A stretch of DNA of 64,000 nt from NCBI RefSeq assembly GCF_028769735.1, contig NW_026992285.1, positions 124,001-188,000 of the forward strand. The letters are read 5' to 3'. The notes below the pieces were generated by a model that saw only the letters and a program-made list of their open reading frames with translations, searched no databases and was not told the DNA's origin. Below are positions 22,001-32,264 of this stretch, in pieces; position 1 is the first letter of the stretch; each line of letters begins with the position of its first letter. Source of the DNA: Zonotrichia leucophrys gambelii (Eukaryota; Chordata; Aves; Passeriformes; Passerellidae). The translations under genes were made by a program, and so were the position numbers.

Positions 22001-22830
22001 TCTATAAAAGGCTTTAAGTAGTTAGGCCCCAGTGTGTTTTCTAGTGCCCTTCCTTCACTAGTAACCACGAAAATGGGAAGGGATTACTAGCTCTCTTTCA
22101 ATGGTAGCCCACCCCTTGCAGTTGTACGTCTCTTTTGATTAGTATTATTGTATTATGGCTTACCTTCGAGGAAAATCTGTACCTCACCCTTTGCTGCTTT
22201 CTTTGCCTCTCCATCCGCCAGCTCATTTCTTTCCTCCAATTTTAAGCTCACTCTCTGGTGTGCCTTAATATGCCTTTTCAGGTAGCTGAACTGCTTCCAG
22301 CAGCTGGAGTGTCTCTTCTTTCCCTGTGAGGTCAGCAGTCCCCTCTCCTTCCAGATGGCTCCATGTGCATGCACAACTCTGAATGCCTTTTGCTGTTTCT
22401 AAGGCATGGGTCCAGACTCTATTACCTCTCTGCAGGTAGTCACTGCGAACTTTGCAATGTCGCTTTCTTGTCAGTGAACCAGGCCTCTGCATCGTCCGGA
22501 GGAGTGTCCTTTAAGTCTGGGCAGCTGGAGTAGGTAGCTTCAATGGTCTCTAGGCAATCATGGTGTACTGCTTCTCCTTGATTCCACTGAGAAAAGAAGC
22601 TGGGTTGACAATATTAGTCACCACTATCTCTACATCATCTTGCTCTACCATGATGGCCTGGTATTTCAGAAACTTCTCTGGTGAAAAGCCAGTGGCCACC
22701 CTTTACTTCTAGTGCTGCGGACACTCTGTGGGACACTAGCACAGTCATTTTTGTCCCAGGGTAAACTTGTGTGCCTCTTGAATGTTCAGCACAACTGCTG
22801 CTACAGCTCTGAGGCAACCTGGCCATCCTT
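22001..22830 (-). pseudogene. pol: Provirus 2 RNase H region
   Basis: The minus strand shows pieces of an RNase H domain, which degrades RNA in RNA-DNA hybrids. The end near 22153-22374 reads RHIKAHQRVSLKLEERNELADGE..., resembling the His and Asn-Glu-x-Ala-Asp region. An upstream piece lies at 22635-22826. The frames differ between pieces, so it is interrupted. Confidence 0.65.
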
Positions 22831-23985
22831 TGGCTGTTGCATCTAGTTGCTTAGAGAAGTAAGCAACTACCCTCTGGTATGGACCCAAGTCTTGAGCCAA
22901 TATTCCCAGGGCAATTCCTTGCGTGGAAAAATAGAAAGAATGCTTTACTTACATCTGGAAGTTTCAAAGCTGGAGCCGACATGAGGGGACTCTCTAGCTG
23001 GTGAAAGGCCCATGTGGCGTCTCTTGTCCGCTGGAGATCTCAGTTCCCATTGGCAATAAGAGCATAGAGGAGTCTGGCGAACAGTCCATAATTATAAACC
23101 CACAGCTGGCACTACTCTGCCATGCCTAAGAAGGTTTGGAGTTCTTTCGTTGTCTGGGGTTCAGGGTTTGGCATAGGGCTTCCCTGCCTTAAAGTCTGCT
23201 GCTCAGCACTCACTTCTTACTCCAGGTAGATTACCTTCTGTTTCACTACCTGTGCCTTTTTCTTTGAGACTCTGCATCCTTGGAGTCCTAGGAAATTCAA
23301 AAGGCTTACTGTCCAGGCTTCTCTTGCTTCCCTCGTGCGAGTGGCTACTAGAAGATCATCTACGTACTGCAACAGCCTCCTTTCCTCTTGTGGAGCTTCC
23401 CGGGACTCTGAGTCTTTGCAAGCTGTTCTCCAATCGGAGTGGGGAATTTTGAAGCCTTCAGGCACATGGACTATGTGAGGTTGTGTTTGAATGCAAAAAT
23501 GTTCTGGCTGGCTTCGTGGATAGGGAGGCAAAAGAAGGCATCTCTTAGGCCTAAAACAGTGAACCAGGTTAGCTCAGGTGTTAAACAAGTTAGTAAGGTC
23601 TATGGATTTGCTACCACAGGGTACAAATTCTGTGTTATCTTATTGACAGCCCTTAATCCAGTACTATCAGTTATTGGACTGATTCTTTCCTTACCTTCCC
23701 TTTGAGGGTACTACTCAGTTCTCACTGGTTGTGTTCTTTCATTAAGCTTGATCGGGGAGCATCCCATGGGGGAGCATCTTTCACTCTCCCTGGTACAGCA
23801 GAGGCCCATACCCTTGAAAACACTTTTTCTAATAACTCCTTACTAATGTCTTTCTTAGTTTCAGTGTCTGTTAATATTAAGCCTAACATCTTTATATTAT
23901 TTGCCTCCAGAGTAACCTTTCTCATTTGAGAATGTTTAGCAAATTGAGCGAATTGTACAAAAGCTTTTAGGTGCACATAGTACAC
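22831..23985 (-). pseudogene. pol: Provirus 2 reverse transcriptase
   Basis: RT copies viral RNA into DNA. The minus-strand segment 23217-23531 contains LLQYVDDLLVATRTREA, with the YVDD catalytic motif at 23355-23366, followed by a hydrophobic-basic run typical of the palm. The segment 23722-23985 reads SAVPGRVKDAPPWDA, like the entry to the fingers domain. The two segments are not in one continuous frame. Not functional. Confidence 0.78.
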
Positions 23986-26058
23986 GTTACTTTAAAGGTT
24001 AGCAAAAGCATGCCTTCTCAGACTGGCCAGTTATTTATTCCACACACTACAACATAAACATCCTCCACAGGTACTAAAGCTTTATTTAAAACTGAATGTA
24101 TGACCCTTGTGCCGACCAAAAATTCTTCCCTTTTGGGGAGGTCATCTTTACCCCTCTTCCCTTACCTTGGGAGGAAGCCTTTAGCAAATCATATGTACTC
24201 ATTTTGCGAACTGTGATTGCTTTGCATTTCAGCGTGATAATCCTTGCCTGATTTCATACGTTGCTATCTTATGCTGCATGCTGAACAACATGTTTGATTC
24301 ACTTTCTCTTTGCCTTGGTTTCTTTTTCAAGGGCCAAGACCAGAGAGCGGTCTGATCTCACAGTCTCTTTGTCATTCTGGGTGATTTCTTAAAACAAAAG
24401 ACATTTCAGCATACAAAAACTCTATCCCTTTTATCTTCCTATTAGAACAGCAAAACAGCAATGCCAGTGTTTCTCATAAACACCGCACTGCAATAATACC
24501 TGCACATCCAGCTTTTGCCCACCGGCCATTCCCGTGTTCCCTGGGGAGACCGGGCAGCCAGAGCTGTCCCTGTGCCCAGGGGACAGCCACTGTCACCTCA
24601 CGCAGCATGCTAGCCTCTTGATGTACCAAAGGCTCCCCGAAATTGCCCACAAAGGCAGGCTATTCTGTTTGTTACAGAGAACTTTAAATCCTTTCAGCAG
24701 ATTGTTTCCAGTAAAGACTTACTGCAGTACCAAGTGAAGTCTCATAAATCTCATAAGTCTCATTAACTAATTCATCTCATTCATCCCTTCTGTATAAACT
24801 CTGTTTTACAAAATATCAGTCTTTTCTAGTTCTCTTCTTGCACAATCTAATTAAGCACTGTGTGTACTTACACTTGTTTTTCTGCTTTGCAAAAAGGCTG
24901 TGCTAGTCACAGCCGTAACTCTGATATGCCTGCAGACACAGACACACGCACCCCCCCCCCCCCCTTTATCTCAAATTCACTAGAGCCAAGGCTTGAATTA
25001 CTATGAGGGGGAGAATTCTTGGAATTCCTTTAACTCGCTTTATCGAAGTTAAACATAAATCACCGTACTATAGTTCTCCTATGTAAAATGCTACTCTTGT
25101 TGCAACAAAATCTTAAAATCTCCACAAACACCACTATACAATCTGAGAATCAAATTACCACAATGCAGCGGAAGAAAATCACCACACAAAATCACTGGGA
25201 AAGGGTATATTTCTCAAAGTGCTCACTTTTCTCAACACAACACAGCATACCATAATTCGGCATTTACTCAAATCAATTTTTTCTGGACACAATCAAAATA
25301 ACAGCACACAGTCAAGAGATCAAGTCCAAACATCTAAGGCAAAGGAACTCTCTGAGCTCATATTCACGGTTAAAATGTACCAAATCTACACAAATCACTA
25401 CATTCAAACATGATAAATACCATCACTGACATTCCTCCACTCGCTTCTCCGCGGGGCACTTCTCTCCCTGCCCCCGCAGCCTGCTGCAGCCGGCGCCTCT
25501 GGCCTCACTCGGCTGCTTCAAACACGGGGAGTACTGACCCCCCCCCGCACTGTAGGGCACTGTAGATTTACTCTCTTTTATACACCATACACTTATCACC
25601 TGCACGATCACAAACACAGTGCACTGACCACACAATGCATTAATCATACAGCAACACAGTGTCCGGACATCACACTCACACACAAACAAAACACACACGG
25701 GCTCACCAGTTCTGCTCTATCAGAACTACAAATCCCCAATACACACATACACGGGTTCACCCGGTTTACCCCAAAGCCGCTAGCGGTCTGCCCTATCAGA
25801 ACGACGAACCCTGTCTCTAATACAGCTGCTCTATCAGCTGAACCCATGAACCCAGACGTCTCTGGGTGGTTTACAACCTTGCTCTCCTTCCTCCCCCCCA
25901 GGGGCCCCTCAGTACATACCATATCTTCCTCCGCAGGGCAGCGGGTCGTTGTCTGTCCTCGCAGGTGGAAAGTTGAGACAAGCGGAGCCCCACCAGGAAA
26001 AAAATCCTGGGGCGTGCCTTGGAGGTCCGTCTTTCCCCTGCCCCTGCGGGGACAGAGA
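23986..26058 (-). other. Provirus 2 leader and 5' region, gag not recognised
   Basis: Between RT and the primer site. The part next to RT (about 24000-24200) may be a protease remnant, but I see no active-site triad. From 24.2 to 26.05 kb the minus strand has no gag-like reading frame, only short frames and a poly-C run near 24949-24964. Gag is probably deleted or decayed beyond recognition. Confidence 0.5.
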
Positions 26059-26077
26059 ACTCCTGCCTGGCTCGCCA
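26059..26077 (-). promoter_or_regulatory. Provirus 2 primer-binding site, tRNA-Arg-like
   Basis: On the minus strand the 19 bases TGGCGAGCCAGGCAGGAGT start 3 bases from the 5' LTR. They match the 3' end of a vertebrate tRNA-Arg (CTCCTGGCTGGCTCG plus CCA) as I recall it, at all but one position. This would be the initiation site for minus-strand DNA synthesis. Confidence 0.82.
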
Positions 26078-26080
26078 TAA

Positions 26081-26479
26081 TGTTTTGTGGAGAGAAGAAG
26101 AAACCTCACAACTTTATAAAAGTTGTAAAGCTCGGTATGTTTATTTACGGCGCCGGACGCACACGGAGAAAAATTCTCCTCAAAAGGCATGCGTACCCCT
26201 GAAAATTTCAGACCTCCTTTTATCCCCCTTCCAAATGCATATGCATACAGTTTCACAATAAGTTCATACATATTCATCTTGCATGACATTTAGCACCAGT
26301 TCTTCTTTATCAAAGGAATTTCTAGGTTGGGGCAAATTGACCTCATGGTCTTTTCTGTTTTTCTTTCTCTGTCTCCTTGCTGTCTCGGCATGCGAGTTTT
26401 TCCTTCAGCTTTGGCCGTTTGACTTTTCACTGTTGTTAGACACTTCACCTAATTCAGGATGGATCCCTACTCTGTCTCA
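26081..26479 (-). mobile_element. Provirus 2 5' LTR
   Basis: 399 bp with the same ends as 17663-18057. GATAAAAGG and AATAAACATACC on the minus strand mark promoter and poly(A) signals. It is followed by GGAG, which completes the target duplication. Confidence 0.92.
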
Positions 26480-26550
26480 GGAGACATAGCTACTATGGTT
26501 TTCTGAAGGAGAATTGCTGTAGGTTTAAGTGTTCCTGAAAGCCCTTGAAT

Positions 26551-27498
26551 TTAAGAGGTCATAATTTCAGGCTTTACAGGTGATTTCCTTCGTGACTCAA
26601 AACAAGAAATTAATTTATTTTCGTGAATCAATTGCAGGCAGACGGCTTTGTGAATGTTTTCCAGGAGTTGGTCAGGGGGTCCGACCAAAGGGTCTCCTTT
26701 TTCCAAGGGGTTAAGCCCCCCTGCCCAATGAGTTGTGTGCTGATTTGGGGACCATGGGATACGTCTGTCTGCTGTTGTTAGGAACACCCCATGTCCCCAG
26801 CACCCACCGGCCTCTTGTTCTGACAAGAGAATCTGATCTCCCCCAGCGAGAGACACTTGGCAAATGTGTTCTGTTTCAGATTTTTGGGGGAGAAGCCCGT
26901 ACTGCTTTGCAAGTTTTGTTAATTCAGTAGCAGTGTACGGGATTTCTTTAGTGGTTTTTTGCGGGTTAAGATCTTCATTATTGATATAGTTGCATTCTGT
27001 TTTAATTAGAGGTTTCATGTTATTACAACAGTGTTTCCCACAATTTTTCATCAGGGCTAATTTTTTTTGAGGGCAATTTTGATTAATGCGAGGAGTTTCT
27101 TTCTCCTCTGTTTCTTTTGAGGAATCTGCATTATGTGAATTTTTAACATGTTCCTCTCTCAGGGCAGCCCATAACAAGTTATTTACATTTCTTTCTTCAT
27201 CCAATTGTTTTTGCAAAACTTCAACTAGGTTTTGGAGGGAGTCTATTATAGTATTTTCCTCGCTTTTTTGCTTAAAGAGAATTTCTATGGCTGCTGTGAG
27301 ACAGGCACCCAAGACTGAGCAGAGGATGGTTTTATTTGTGCCCAGTTTGAATTTTGATTCATGTTGCAAAGAAGATATTCTATCAATAACATTTTCTAAG
27401 TTAAACCAATCGCAGCTTGCCCATTCTTTTCCCCCCCGGAGAAGGTGTGGCATTGTATTTAGCAAGCAGAGCATAAAATTCAGCTTTACCTTTTGCAC
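26551..27498 (-). CDS. gag: Provirus 1 gag-like open frame
   Basis: A 315-codon open frame, the longest intact coding segment of Provirus 1 apart from pol. It lies between the leader and the pol fragment, so Gag is the natural reading. Residues about 80-125 (SEENTIIDSLQNLVEVLQKQ...) look like a coiled-coil. A Cys-rich piece (CGKHCC) near residue 155 is not a standard zinc knuckle. The last third (ITTADRR... to the end) may belong to a later domain. The next segment, 26484-26550, continues as coding-like sequence up to the Provirus 2 insertion. Assignment rests on position rather than motifs. Confidence 0.5.
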   Translation of the reverse strand: MQKVKLNFMLCLLNTMPHLLRGGKEWASCDWFNLENVIDRISSLQHESKFKLGTNKTILCSVLGACLTAAIEILFKQKSEENTIIDSLQNLVEVLQKQLDEERNVNNLLWAALREEHVKNSHNADSSKETEEKETPRINQNCPQKKLALMKNCGKHCCNNMKPLIKTECNYINNEDLNPQKTTKEIPYTATELTKLAKQYGLLPQKSETEHICQVSLAGGDQILLSEQEAGGCWGHGVFLTTADRRIPWSPNQHTTHWAGGLNPLEKGDPLVGPPDQLLENIHKAVCLQLIHENKLISCFESRRKSPVKPEIMTS

Positions 27499-27512
27499 TG
27501 AAGTTTTTAGTC

Positions 27513-27875
27513 ATTTTGTGAGGGGACCAAAGCTACACCAGGGAGTTAAGTTACACAAACCACACAGCCTTTCCAGTGTCCCCTTCGCTTCCCTGCGTAG
27601 TTGAAGAGGCAGAATCAGTCTGGGAGGCTCTGTGAGGTTGCTTCAAATTTGTCTCTTCCTTCCCAGACAGTACAGATACGCACTCACATGAACACATGCA
27701 CACAAATGTTTTCTTTGTGAGGGGACCAGAACCTAGAACAGGGGAAAATCCACTCAACCTTCGCTGGGCTGCCCCTCACTCCCCTGTGTAGGTGAAGGGA
27801 CAATATCTGTCTAAAAGGCACGGCTTAATTTCTTCAGGTCTGTCCCTTCCCTTTTAGACAGTCCAGGTACACAAA
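27513..27875 (-). repeat. Duplicated leader segment of Provirus 1
   Basis: Two diverged direct copies of about 165 bp, starting with the shared TTTGTGAGGGGACCA at about 27513 and 27715. Both run through a GTAG(T/G)TGAAG segment to a (C/T)AGACAGT end. They lie in the untranslated leader between the primer site and gag. A packaging or splicing role is possible but unproven. Confidence 0.75.
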
Positions 27876-28025
27876 TACAGCAGTAACAACAGTAACAGGT
27901 TCAGATTCAACTCAAGTACAACAATAACAGCATCAATACCAGTATCAATATCAGGATTAGGAGCAGTATCAGCGTCAGCGTCCGTGCCGGTATCAGATCA
28001 GTAACAGAAATGACAGTAACAGTTT
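27876..28025. repeat. Imperfect (AGTAAC/AGTATC)n repeat
   Basis: Degenerate short units such as CAGTAACAACAGTAACAG and AGTATCAATATCAG, next to the leader duplication. Simple-sequence expansion inside the provirus. Confidence 0.8.
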
Positions 28026-28121
28026 CCCCTGTTTTGCGCTGAGAGATCTTTTGTGCCAATTCCGGAGACAGAGCACTCAATTTAGCATGAGATTTGCCTG
28101 CAAATCCCTCTGTCTACCAGA

Positions 28122-28139
28122 ATCCTGTCCGTGACACCA
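28122..28139 (-). promoter_or_regulatory. Provirus 1 candidate primer-binding site
   Basis: The minus strand reads TGGTGTCACGGACAGGAT, starting 6 bases after the LTR end. The leading TGGTGTCA matches a tRNA-Leu 3' end as I recall it, and a second short match follows; the middle differs. The 6-base spacer is longer than the usual 2-3. Confidence 0.5.
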
Positions 28140-28145
28140 ATTTAA

Positions 28146-29046
28146 TGTCAGGATCCGTCCCATTGGACAGATGACCTGATGGTTCGCAGGAATGATCTCA
28201 GAGTGCAAAAACCAACACAGTACAAGGGGGTTTGGAGTGATAATCAAAACAAATGCAGTTTTATTGAAATAACCACAGCAAAAACGCGATAGAGGGATTA
28301 AGAGAAAGAAAAAGAGAGAGAAAGAAAGGGGAGAGAGGGAAGGAGAGGGGATATAGCTACCAACGCAGAGACGAAGTCCTTTGGTCCAGTCCAGCCGAGG
28401 GTCCGTCTGCTACGCTGGGGAGATCTCAAAGACTCCAGCTAACTCAGAGGTTTTTATTACTGAAAATTGTGAGGGGGGGAAACAGATACAATAGGGAACA
28501 GATGTAACAGGTAGTCTATGTTCTCAGCAGTGAGTGAGAGCCATTGTTTTCTTGGTTCAGTGGCCACAATCTGCAGGCAAACATCTCGCTTCGGTCAGCT
28601 TGCCTCCCCACACACCTCCCCCGGGCTGGGGGTTTCAGTCCCAGTCCTTGGAAGGAGCAGAGGGGCCTTTTAGGAGTTTCATGTCTCAGTCCTTGGTGGA
28701 GAATCTTCTTACACCTCAGTCTGTCTGTCACGGTGGTTGTAAAACAGATGAGGGTCTTCTGTGGGAGACCACCTGAAACTCAGGAGAAGTCCAGCCAGGC
28801 TGAGAGGTGGGACAGCTTCCAGAGCTGCTATTGTTGCAAACGGGGCATGGTGCCCGCTTCTTAGCATACAGCAAACACACTTGTGAAAACAATAGCTTAA
28901 CACTGAGCTTTCAGGTCTCAGGGCCCGTGGCATGGGACTTTTCTCCTTCAGCGCCAGATATTCTAGACAGGGGGGGGTCTTCTCTTCAATGGTCTCCCAA
29001 GGATGATTGTGAGGCAGATGAGGGAAAATTCAGACAGACTGTCACA
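28146..29046 (-). mobile_element. Provirus 1 5' LTR
   Basis: 901 bp, same ends as 13860-14764 and about 98.5 percent identical by eye. Followed by CCTTG, completing the target duplication in ERV-C pol. Confidence 0.93.
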
Positions 29047-29051
29047 CCTTG

Positions 29052-30230
29052 TAAACCAATTATCCCTTTTTTCTTTGCCCCACCATTTTTAACTATCTCC
29101 AGCTCCCCTGGTGGAAAAGACAGTTTCTCTGGAAGTGATTGAGTCACTGGGAGCAAAGGGAGGATCTTGCAAAGTTCTGGCAAAAGTGTTCCTTTCTGAG
29201 TTTTTTCATCTGCCAATCAATTACCTGTTGTCTCCTACCTGTTGTACCCTGCCTAATGTCCCCTAACGTAAAATATTGCCAGCATTTTTGGTAAATTCAC
29301 CACCTCTGATAGACAAGTAATAAAGCTTACATGAGCTAATGTTTTTCCCCTGCAGATTAATAAACCTCTTTGTTGCAGCCTGAATTGCTGCTAGTAAAGT
29401 CCGGGGTAAAGAAGTAAAAAGGGCCTTTGTGTAGTATCCACAGATATTTAATTCAGCTGCGTGGTCAGATGTTCAGAATCCCCAGGCACACACAAGGGGA
29501 GACTCCATGTTTGTCTCTCCCAAGGGACCCCAGGGTGAACCTGGTCTCAGGGCAGTACAAAGATGAAGGCAAATCAAGGAATAGGAAGGGAGTGGCTCAG
29601 GGACATAGGAACAAGGGAAGAAGCTAATGGGATCTTAACAGCTTTTTGAGGGAAGCTTCTTGTGTCTCCTTAACCTAGGTGATGCCCCCCAGGGTCCCCA
29701 CATCTCTTTCCTCCCACAGTTTTCTAAATGCATTAATTACTCCCCATGCATACTAAAAATCAGTAACAATGTCAATTCATAGGCTCTTACGAGCACCTAC
29801 AGCTGTGCTGTCTGAGCTGGACATGTGGGCAGCAACACCCTCCCTTCTTCTAATTCCTTTCCCTTAATAACAGTGTCTCCTGTTACTCACTTCCCTTCTA
29901 TTACCCCGGAAGACTCAGTAATAAACACATTTCTCCCTTAGGCCAGTGTGTGTCTTGTAAATATTCCCTAGCCCAGGTCCGGAGATGTGTCACTTGACTG
30001 TAGTCATGGTTTTCTTCCTGGTCCACTCTCCAGGACTGTTTAAACAGGAGGCTGGGTTAAACCCTTCCCCACTTCTCAATCCTAAATCTTTTTGTTCCAT
30101 TCAGTAAGATTTAGACTGTATTAACTGAACATCCACTTAGAGGCTTTTTTGCTTCACAAAACTTTAATTTGGTTTGAGACTTTCATAATAAAACATTCAC
30201 TTGTCATCAGTTTTCAGGTTTCAGTTACCA
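29052..30230 (-). pseudogene. pol: ERV-C pol: RNase H to integrase start
   Basis: This resumes the ERV-C gene on the far side of Provirus 1. The segment nearest the junction (29052-29216) reads LLPELCKILPLLPVTQSLPE and continues in frame towards 13859. Upstream (about 29440-29980) the minus strand has RNase H-like pieces such as YAWGVINAF, beside a stop where an Asp-Ser would be expected. Frames shift repeatedly. Not functional. Confidence 0.62.
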
Positions 30231-30660
30231 TTAAAGCACATGGTTACCATAGTTGCACAATTCTGCAGACAATGAGGACATCCTCCAGGCCACTGGGTCG
30301 AACATCTTAGAAGAGTAAGCAAGAGGCTGCAGTGTTCCCCTGTGTTCCCATACTAAAATCCTTTTCATATAGTCCTGTTTGAAATCCACATATAATTCAA
30401 ATTCTTTTTCCCTGTACAGAAAGGCTAGACCAGGAGCTTCAGTTAATCTGCTTTTTTTATTTTCTAACTCTTTAAAATTCTGCTTTCTATCTGGTGTCCA
30501 TTCATGCAGTTTCTTAACTGACAGGACAGGAGTATTATATGCAGGCATGCATGGCTCCAAAAGACCTGCCTTTAACAAGGATTCAGTAACAGGCTGTAAG
30601 CCCTTCTTTCCCTGCCTTGAAAAGAGGATATTGCTTTTTAGACACCACTTGTCCTGATTG
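30231..30660 (-). pseudogene. pol: ERV-C reverse transcriptase, internally deleted
   Basis: The 115-codon frame begins AGLLEPCMPAYNTPVLSVKK, which is the fingers entry of a gammaretrovirus-like RT. It passes directly to WTPDRKQNFKELENKKSRL, a thumb or connection sequence, ending with ...SAELCNY. The palm with the YxDD motif is missing between these parts, so an internal deletion kept the frame. Not functional. Confidence 0.75.
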
Positions 30661-30779
30661 CTTCAAAGTACTTTGGAGAGGCTCCAGAGTTAATTTTCCA
30701 GATTTCCCTGGGACTGCTCACACTTGTGGGTTTACTGCAGCATAGACCTTCTCAGACATTTGACACAAAGTTCCAATAG

Positions 30780-31080
30780 TGTTAGTTTATGTATCACTTT
30801 TTACAATGTTATTTTGCATTCCCAATGTAGCCAGCAAATCCCTTCCCAGTAACTTACAAATACAAGCAGGAACAAATAGAAATTCATGTATTTCAAACCT
30901 AACCCCCCCATGTACTAATCGTGGTAGAATGAAACACATTCCCACCTCTTTTCCACTTAACCCTTGAAGAATTCTTGACAATTTTTCCCTTCAGGGATAA
31001 AATTCGAAATGGATTGAGAGGCCCCTGTGTCTATCAGGAAACACCTCCTCCCGATCCAGACTCACCTTAAATGTTATCAA
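30780..31080 (-). pseudogene. pro: ERV-C protease remnant
   Basis: An aspartic protease that would cleave Gag-Pol. The minus strand at 31020-31031 encodes DTGA within LIDTGASQSISNF. Downstream (30787-30981) it reads FVPACICKLLGRDLLATLG, like the conserved GRDLL end. The two parts lie in different frames, so at least one frameshift separates them. Confidence 0.75.
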
Positions 31081-32241
31081 AGGCTGCAGTGTGGTGGGTC
31101 CCTGGTATAATGGGAACCCCTGACACCCGTAAAAATCCATCTCCATTCATCGCTGGACTTGATCCTCCTGAGGATTCAGTTGTTTCTGCAGACATTCTCA
31201 CTTTCAGTATCCCTGCAGATAGTAAACTGTTTCCATCCAAGATGCTATTTGGATCTGCTCTCCTCTGCAGAGGAGGGAATGCCTCTGTCACATTCTTTTG
31301 GACAATCCCATCCCTTCTATCCTGGATGCCCCCTTGGGCCCTGTGGTGTATCCTTCCACAGCAGTAAGAACTCTGCTATCACCTTTGCCTTCACCTTTTC
31401 CTCGTCCCTTCTTATATACACTTGCTGTATCTTCCTAACCAGTTCATCCAGGAGCTTTATTCTGCCCTTTCTTTAACCCCCAGCCCCACTACTGCCTGTG
31501 GGTGCTCATTCTAGCACAGCTCAAAATCATTTGTTTCTCCAGTGACCCAAATCAAATTCTTAAAAGAAAATCCTAACTCTTCCATTTATAATCCCAATTT
31601 CCCAGATATTTCTTGCTCCTCATCTTTGTTCTCACCCTTTTCACCAAAAACTATGTTCTAGACCCAGTCCCCATCCTGCCAAACGTGTCCAAACATGGCC
31701 CCCTTGCAGATGGCCCTGGATCAGCTAGCAAATTCTGAGGATAAATGCCTTCTGCTGCTGCTTGCCTTAACCATATTCCTACACATTCTACTTCAACCAA
31801 TCCTTTCCCAAAATACAAGGACCATCTGACCCCTGTTGTGGAGACCCTTTCTTGACTCTCCTTATTGCCTCCTCAGGTGTGGATTGTCTTTAATTACCTC
31901 TGCAAGAATGTACAAACTACCTCAACATTCTCCCAAGGGATTCTTTGGAGATATTTTGGGAACAGAATGCCTTTTGCCAGGACCTGGCTTTAGCTGTGCT
32001 GCCCTCCATGGGTGCTCTCTCAGGTTTACTCCCTGAAAATCCCATTGACTGGTGAGATTTTCAGTGGTCCTTCCCTGTGAACTCTTCATGGAGCCTCTGG
32101 TCCATCAATTGTCTGTCTCGAGTGGACACTGTCAGGTACCCAATCAATTGCCCAGTGCTGGCCTCCACCTAAAGGAACTGATCACCAAAACTGAGTGAGG
32201 GGCACCTTCAGCTCCCCTTGTTGCCCCTTGGATGGTGAAAA
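31081..32241 (-). pseudogene. gag: ERV-C gag remnant
   Basis: The position between protease and the primer site predicts gag. On the minus strand the end near 31280-31350 resembles a decayed nucleocapsid (GWDCPKECD) with its zinc-knuckle cysteines incomplete. The rest has many stops, and I cannot assign matrix or capsid borders. Confidence 0.5.
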
Positions 32242-32243
32242 GG

Positions 32244-32261
32244 ATCCCGAATGAGTTCCCA
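32244..32261 (-). promoter_or_regulatory. ERV-C primer-binding site, tRNA-Pro-like
   Basis: The minus strand reads TGGGAACTCATTCGGGAT, starting 3 bases after the LTR end. It matches the gammaretroviral tRNA-Pro site TGGGGGCTCGTCCGGGAT at 14 of 18 positions, all mismatches being transitions (G to A, C to T). Confidence 0.75.
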
Positions 32262-32264
32262 TTT

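Larger units (their letters stand above)
17659..26483 (-). mobile_element. Provirus 2, including TSDs
   Basis: An 8.8-kb minus-strand provirus with LTRs at 17663-18057 and 26081-26479 and exact 4-bp duplication GGAG (17659-17662 and 26480-26483). It has a clear polypurine tract beside the 3' LTR and a tRNA-Arg-like primer site beside the 5' LTR. RT, RNase H, integrase and env are in the usual order; gag is not recognisable. A 4-bp TSD fits gammaretrovirus-like ERVs. It is inserted in the pol of Provirus 1. Two solo LTRs of the same family lie at 37710-38176 and 44742-45177. Confidence 0.9.
13855..29051 (-). mobile_element. Provirus 1, including TSDs
   Basis: A 15.2-kb minus-strand unit bounded by near-identical LTRs (13860-14764 and 28146-29046) and an exact 5-bp duplication CCTTG (13855-13859 and 29047-29051). 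It is inserted in ERV-C integrase. Without Provirus 2 and its TSD it is about 6.4 kb. Element order is 5' LTR, primer site, repeated leader, a gag-like gene, a shortened pol and an env remnant, then 3' LTR. Protease and most of RT appear missing. By eye the LTRs differ by about 14 substitutions over 900 bp, suggesting a fairly recent insertion or later homogenisation. Confidence 0.9.

Noticed and set aside
25644..26078. 144-codon minus-strand frame starting in the Provirus 2 primer site
   Set aside because: Its start codon overlaps the primer site and its sequence has no Gag features; it is leader sequence.
13855..29051. An intact retrovirus in Provirus 1 or 2
   Set aside because: Provirus 1 lacks protease and most of RT; Provirus 2 lacks a recognisable gag and has stops and frameshifts in pol and env.
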